Shown: positions 59,126 through 64,000 of the stretch, in pieces | Position numbering within the stretch: position 1 is the first letter of the stretch | Layout of the letters: each line of letters begins with the position of its first letter | Assembly (NCBI GenBank): GCA_963965975.1 | Contig: OZ014419.1 | Location: 3,995,677-4,059,676 of the forward strand | Direction of reading: 5' to 3' | Length of the DNA: 64,000 nucleotides | DNA from: Xestospongia bergquistia | Lineage: Eukaryota; Porifera; Demospongiae; Haplosclerida; Petrosiidae | Notes under the pieces: model-generated | Told to the model about the DNA's origin: nothing | Database searches by the model: none | Seen by the model: only the letters and a program-made list of their open reading frames with translations | Position numbers and translations under genes: made by a program

Positions 59126-60400
59126 ATCCATTCTGACAATATTGAGGTCCTAACAAGTTTTCTAGAACAATATTCTGCTGGTTCAATACCTGCTCTACTT
59201 CCTTCTCTATCTTTCTTGACCTTTTTCAAGTTACAGCATGCACTTTCTCAGCATTTATAGAAGGTGAGAAAGAATTATTGACTAACAATAACAGCTATCA
59301 ATTAACTATAAAATAAAATGATAATTCAAAATTAATTACCTATTATTAAACTTAATAATTAAAATTTTATAAAAAGTTTAATAATTGAGTATGTTTAAAT
59401 TTTATTTCAAAACTTATATGGGTGTGGCTTAGAAAATTACTAATGAAACCATTCATAATCTCTAAAGACATTAATTTTAGTGATAGATGCAGTACGTTAT
59501 ATGTAATGAATAGCATGAATTAATAAATCTACACTTTGAATCTGAAATAAAAATACTATTTCATACAACATTTAGTGCATATTTTTAGAACTTTATTCTC
59601 ACCTTTAATTTTTAATTTTTAATTTTTAGTTTTCCCTCTTCTACATCATCTGATCCTATTACCCTTGACAACTGTTCCCCTCTCAACTGTTTCTTGCATA
59701 GTCGATTTCTAGAGCTCTTACAACAATTATGGCCTCATGAGTATTCCAGTACAAGAGCCACTTTGTGTATGAACAGGCTAATCCAGTCTAACAAGTTAAA
59801 CTTGTTTGTCCAGTTATAGAAGTTATTTCAAGAGTAATCAAAGTTGTTGTGGTGATGTTTTGCTTACAGTGAACAAGGGAGTCTCTCTAATTTTTATACC
59901 ATGTTTCCTATGTCCCACCCATCAATCTCAACTCAAGGGACTTATTGTTTTCCAATGGTGCTTATGTACGCTAATGTTATTGTACATGTTTATGTTATTA
60001 CTGTGCAGGTTGTCTGTTATCACGTTAAGACAATTTTCTCTGGGACTTGAGAGTAAAACTTAGATTCTTTTCACTTCTTGATGCCAATGAGCTAGCAGAC
60101 ATTACTATAGAGACTTTATGTAGTCCAACAGATCCTATTATCAACATACATCAATGTTTCCGTCCAACAGCTAGTTCACTGAATGGAAGGTACTCATGTT
60201 CTTTTTTAGCTTTCTAATCTCTTTCTCTTTCCCATAGATTGAGTGGTTAGTATAAGATGTCTCTTGTTTTCTTGTCATAGGAGAGCCCATCCTTTCAACT
60301 CGTTTATAACCCATAGCATGTCATGTACAAGGATGTTCTGGAAAGTTTTGAAATTGTATTTTCAGCAAGGAACAGATCAACTTTGTGTTTGATGCTCGAG
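59126..60400 (+). pseudogene. exon-like segments of an unrecognised gene downstream of the array
   Basis: After TTGTGTAG at 59125, 59126-59263 reads DNIEVLTSFLEQYSAGSIPA, then LLPSLSFLTFFKLQHALSQH, then a stop just before donor GTGAGA. After TTTTTAG, from 59630, the frame reads PSSTSSDPITLDNCSPLNCF and RFLELLQQLWPHEYSSTRAT to a stop at about 59816. About 60030-60190 reads FFSLLDANELADITIETLCS and PTDPIINIHQCFRPTASSLN before GTACTC. From 60281 comes AHPFNSFITHSMSCTRMFWK. The text is clearly coding-like but the frames do not all join. It could be a large unrecognised protein, decayed or with exons I misplaced. Whether the array is spliced to it is unknown. Confidence 0.4.
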
Positions 60401-61099
60401 CTTGTATGCATCAAATTCTATTGGTTAGATTGATGTTACCCTTGTCATTCATTCATCCATCCATTCATTCCCACATATCTCTCTTAATTCTGTCTCCTTT
60501 TTGACCTCTCTTTAATAGAGACACTCAACAGGACCCTGTAGCTCACCCTTTTCTTCTCCTCCATTCCTCTCACCCTTAGGTCCTCCCATTAATGTAGCAA
60601 CATGAGGAGTATGAGCAATAGTACTGGTAGCTGATAGTAACTATGACACTCTTTGAAGTAACACAAGTAGTAGTTTTACTTTCTCTATTCTTGTTATACC
60701 AAGTTTAATGGAGGATTTCCTTTGGTTGGTTATAAAAGTGCTGCCTCTTCATGTGGAGGTCTACTTATATAAATGGTTGTCAAAAAAAATTGCCAATCAC
60801 TTTATGAATATTATCATAAGTATGTGAGAAACAATGGCATGTTAGAAGTAATAAAGATTATATCAACAATGATGACGAAATGAAATCTTTTTCAAATGAT
60901 TTGTTCACAGTTTCTTCACTAGTTCTAAAAATCTAATCCATTTCTATAACCACAGCTTTACAAATGTGTTAATGAGTGCTATTCCTCATGTTTGTAATGC
61001 CATTATTAATATTATACTTCACTTAATGATACATAAACAATGTGTTACTTAAACTTAATATGTATTAATAATAATATACTCAATATATATTGCACTGAA
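60401..61099. other. spacer between unrecognised genes
   Basis: It holds a CATTCATTCATCCATCCATT-type simple repeat (about 60448-60470) and a C/T-rich stretch (60530-60585). No exon chain was recognised. A few coding-like words near 60590-60660 may belong to the upstream fragment. Confidence 0.35.
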
Positions 61100-62620
61100 A
61101 TTTTCTTTATTATAGAAGAACATGCTTGATTTAGTAATGATAATGAGAAAGACACCCTAAGTGTTCCTGGACATGCCTGTAGGAGAACATTTTCATTCTT
61201 GGCAATTAATATGGAAGAAAAATCCTTAAGACTGTCCACTTTTAGATAAATATAATCCTTCACTTGAATTTAAAACACAAAACAAAACAACATGTGATTA
61301 ATTAAACCTAGAAGAAAGTTTGGAGGTTGTGATATTGAAGTGATTGTCATACACTCTTATATCTAATCACCAATTAAGTGTGTGGCTCAAAAATGTGTAC
61401 GAGGTATGTTTTTCCTCTATTAGATTTTGACCTGCTGAAAAGTCTATAAAATTGGTAGCTCAGTGCTAGCTGTAATTAAATTTAGTTTTAAGTAATAATC
61501 CATTTTTTAGGATATGGATAAACTCTGTACAATAAGACAGTCACTCCTTTTACAGAGTATACACTTTTATTGTATATTGATACTTTTTTTGCTGTGACAA
61601 CTATAGTTCATACATATACAAAAGATTGTTAGGGCTGCTTTGCTCACAGAAAATGTCAGGTTAAAATAGCTTGGCAGTACTGTACATTTACAGTTACACA
61701 AATTATTTTTGGTATGTAGATACTGTTTACTAACTTGTGATACTCTTTTCTTTAGCTCATGTAATTTGTACATTGGGACTGCTACAATGCTGTCTCCATC
61801 CATTGAGAACTGTCTTGTTTGCACAGACTTTTGCATCCCATGTATTAGCAATGGTAGCTGGAGAATAATTAACAACAGCAGGATTACTAATGGATTCATG
61901 TCTGACATAATCATCTTCTTTACTACTCATTCTAGCCATAACATTTTCTACAACTGCAGCAATATGTGGTTGTTTATCTTCTTTTAGTTTACTCATTATT
62001 TTTGCAGAGACATTTTTAAATGCTATCTTCCATTTTTTAGGATCAGTTTCACAAGAGTTTATAAGCTCTTCTGTTCTTTCTTTTACAACCTCTTGTGTAG
62101 CTTTGACATGTGAATTAAAGTCTTCCAGCCTTTCTTTAAGACTTGTCCATGGAGTTGTTGTTGGAAAGAGATTCTCTGTTATTTTTCAAGCTGTCAAAAA
62201 TGTTAGGGAAATTTGTTCCAAATGTTTGAGTATCTTTTCCTGGTTTATTGTTGTCCTTCTTGTAGAAACAACTTTATTACCAATTCCATAACTTGTTCTA
62301 CTCTCTCAAATTTTTGTCTTCAAGTCATTTTACCAGGTAACTTCATATTAGCAGCTAAAGTTAAGTTCTCTAATATAATACTCATATAACATAAGACTCA
62401 TATAAAATTATTACATAACACAAACATACATATGACATGTTGGCAATGTAAAAGTCAAATAATAAAGATATATTTTTGTCATGTGATAGTCACTTGATGG
62501 TCTCATGATACTAAAAAATTCTTCTGGATTAAAATAGACTGATATTTCATGTACAATCTCCTTACATACTCGACCACACCCACAACAACCAGGAGTAAGT
62601 TGAATCTATAGTCATATACA
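61100..62620 (-). pseudogene. unrecognised alpha-helical protein, frame-broken exons
   Basis: The main minus-strand block, about 62346 to 61690, reads SLKERLEDFNSHVKATQEVV, ERTEELINSCETDPKKWKIA, KLKEDKQPHIAAVVENVMAR and SISNPAVVNYSPATIANT. After one frameshift near 61840 it continues SMDGDSIVAVPMYKLHELKK. The first 200 bases (from ATG 62344-62346) are in other frames with stops. A further block at about 61263-61100 reads YLKVDSLKDFSSILIAKNEN and LLQACPGTLRVSFSLSLLNQ. Upstream, about 62610-62480 reads LTPGCCGCGRVCKEIVHEIS and VYFNPEEFFSIMRP. No family was recognised; the charged helices suggest a cytoplasmic scaffold or coiled coil. It may be the 3' part of the gene starting at 63948. Confidence 0.45.
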
Positions 62621-62679
62621 AGTAAATGAAATATTTGTACATGTATGTATGTACATGTATAGGTAATGTTTACCTGAGC

Positions 62680-63948
62680 TTTATATTCCTATATCAGTAC
62701 TATCATAACTAAAATAACTAGAATTTCTTAACAGTAAACTTGAAGTCATTGATGTATCCATCTAATGGAATAAAAGCCAAATACATGGAACATAGAATGA
62801 CACTATATATGTACATGTTTGTCATTCTGTACATTATCTGTTTCTTGTGAAGTCACTGATGCATTCATCTAATGGAATAAAAGCCAAATACATGTAATAT
62901 ATGTACATGTGTTGTTATTCAGTACCATATCTCTTTTTTGTAATCTTTTAGTATGTGATGGCTGTACACTTTCTTCATAAGTTGCAAATATGGTGTTGGT
63001 AAGTTATCTGATGTAGTGAGCTACAAGATGTCACATATAATATACAAAACAATAAAAGTAGTCAGATCCTTTATACTTTATATTAGTACTGTTCTTAGGT
63101 ATATCATATTATAATACTGTACTACAAGAGTACAGTATGATGCAGTACAGTAGAGTACAGTATGTATAGTACTCTTACAATAACTTTAATGTATATATAT
63201 ACCTTTATAGGGCTTCTATGGTACCACTTACTTTAAATGAGTATTTCCTTTTGTAAATAGAAGGCATGGAGACTGCACCAAATTATTTTCTGCTACCAAG
63301 TTTTGTCCTAGAGCCTTTGATGTTTTAAAGCATCAATGATTTAGAAATACTATGTTCACTTTGAGAGGATACTTTATGTTCATTACTACTTATAGACATT
63401 AGAAAATTTTGAAAATCAAACACTATATGTAATATAAGATAGTTGCTATTAATAAAAATGTTGTACATGTAACTGTACATGTTGTACATATGAATATATT
63501 GTAAATTGACATGAAAATGTATGTATCCAAGAAGTAAAGCAATATTTTAACTATCATTTACTACATCATGACTACATGTACATGTTTACATGTACACATG
63601 TCATTACAATATACAGTGTACATATACATTGTAACATTCACACTATAGACAATTGAATACATACCAACAGAGGGTGTGGTCATAGGATCATCTTTTTTGC
63701 ACAACTCCGTATCTTCTTTTTCCTCAATTGTCTCTTCTTGAAATGTTGCTAGTTAAGAGGGACACCGAAAAGTTTTAAAGATAATTGGTGTAGCTATTTA
63801 AAGAATATACTAATCATGTGGCTACTATATAATGATCACATGACTTACATGTGCTGGAATGAAGTCTTAAGAGGAACTGAGCAGTCCAATATGTAGGTCT
63901 ATGTATTGTGCTTTTTGATTTCCTATGATATAAGGCACTATGAGACAT
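62680..63948 (-). CDS. unrecognised gene, 5' exons with matching phases
   Basis: Exon 63849-63948 starts at ATG (63946-63948), reads MSHSALYHRKSKSTIHRPTY and ends in phase 1 before GTAAGT. Exon 63665-63748 (TFQEETIEEKEDTELCKKDD) starts with CA to complete a Ser codon and ends in phase 1 before GTATGT. Exon 63232-63307 (QNLVAENNLVQSPCLLFTKG) continues the frame and ends before GTAAGT. Further candidates are about 62957-63040 (LTTSDNLPTPYLQLMKKVYS) and about 62680-62763 (DTSMTSSLLLRNSSYFSYDS, with one TAA), but their phases do not fit cleanly. The protein starts basic, then acidic. It is not recognised and may read on into the block at 62620. Confidence 0.45.
62742..62894. repeat. direct duplication of about 47 bp containing a splice acceptor
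   Basis: GAAGTCA(T/C)TGATG(T/C)A.. followed by TCTAATGGAATAAAAGCCAA ATACATG occurs at 62751-62787 and 62849-62893. On the minus strand each copy carries a TTTTATTCCATTAG acceptor followed by ATGxATxCATCAxTGACTTC, so an exon start was duplicated. Confidence 0.65.
63100..63200. repeat. short GTACAGTA-type simple repeats
   Basis: Phrases such as GTACAGTATG and AGAGTACAGTATG recur several times in a row in the intron between the exons at 63232 and 62957. Similar TACATGTACATG runs are found near 63570-63600. Confidence 0.6.
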
Positions 63949-64000
63949 TCTGAATACTAAGTAAGAAAAGATCTTTGTAAATAAAATCCATGAACCGTTA

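Noticed and set aside
61709-61987. 92-codon plus-strand open frame
   Set aside because: Antisense to the minus-strand coding-like block; Cys/Phe/Ser-rich text typical of a reversed reading.

Overview
The window is AT-rich nuclear DNA from an animal. Genes are split by GT-AG introns, some only 48 bp long, and the recognisable proteins are animal ones: an ankyrin/GTPase/death-domain protein, a kelch protein, Ig/FN3 receptor-like modules and a pogo-type transposase. This mix, with the very short introns and tandemly expanded signalling exons, fits a demosponge best (Amphimedon-like). That placement is inference; no marker gene settles it.

Layout. 1-16.1 kb (+): the 3' part of a large gene. Five 99-bp exons each encode exactly one ankyrin repeat. 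A partial repeat, a long Roc-like GTPase/COR-like exon and a C-terminal death domain follow. The ankyrin exons and their introns are tandem duplicates. 16.5-25.2 kb: debris, holding two related inverted-repeat elements (one nested), a perfect hairpin, a peptide-transporter (POT/SLC15-like) relic, an intron-containing ATP synthase OSCP relic, a 28-bp minisatellite of about 1 kb and a decayed copy of the GTPase exon. 27.9-29.3 kb (-): phase-consistent exons of a KLHDC3-like kelch gene. 30.2-32.8 kb: a large imperfect inverted repeat. 33.0-40.5 kb: three broken copies of one Ig/FN3 receptor-like gene on both strands. 43.1-45.3 kb (+): a degenerate pogo/jerky-type transposase gene.

45.7-59.1 kb: the most unusual part. 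About 118 tandem copies of a 114-bp unit divide into a 66-bp exon-like half (22 codons, Ser/Thr/Gln/Lys/Arg-rich) and a 48-bp intron-like half. The usual junctions are G|GTCAGT and AATCTAG|CC, so splicing would keep frame. The array follows three short Ser/Thr-rich exon-like segments after the transposase tail and precedes further exon-like sequence at 59.1-60.4 kb. It could be a giant micro-exon array or a satellite born from an exon-intron pair; the sequence alone does not decide.

59.1-64.0 kb: exon-like pieces of two genes I could not name, one on each strand, partly frame-broken.

The ankyrin-GTPase-death gene and the kelch gene are the only loci that look largely intact. No bacterial-style operons, rRNA, tRNA or CRISPR were found.
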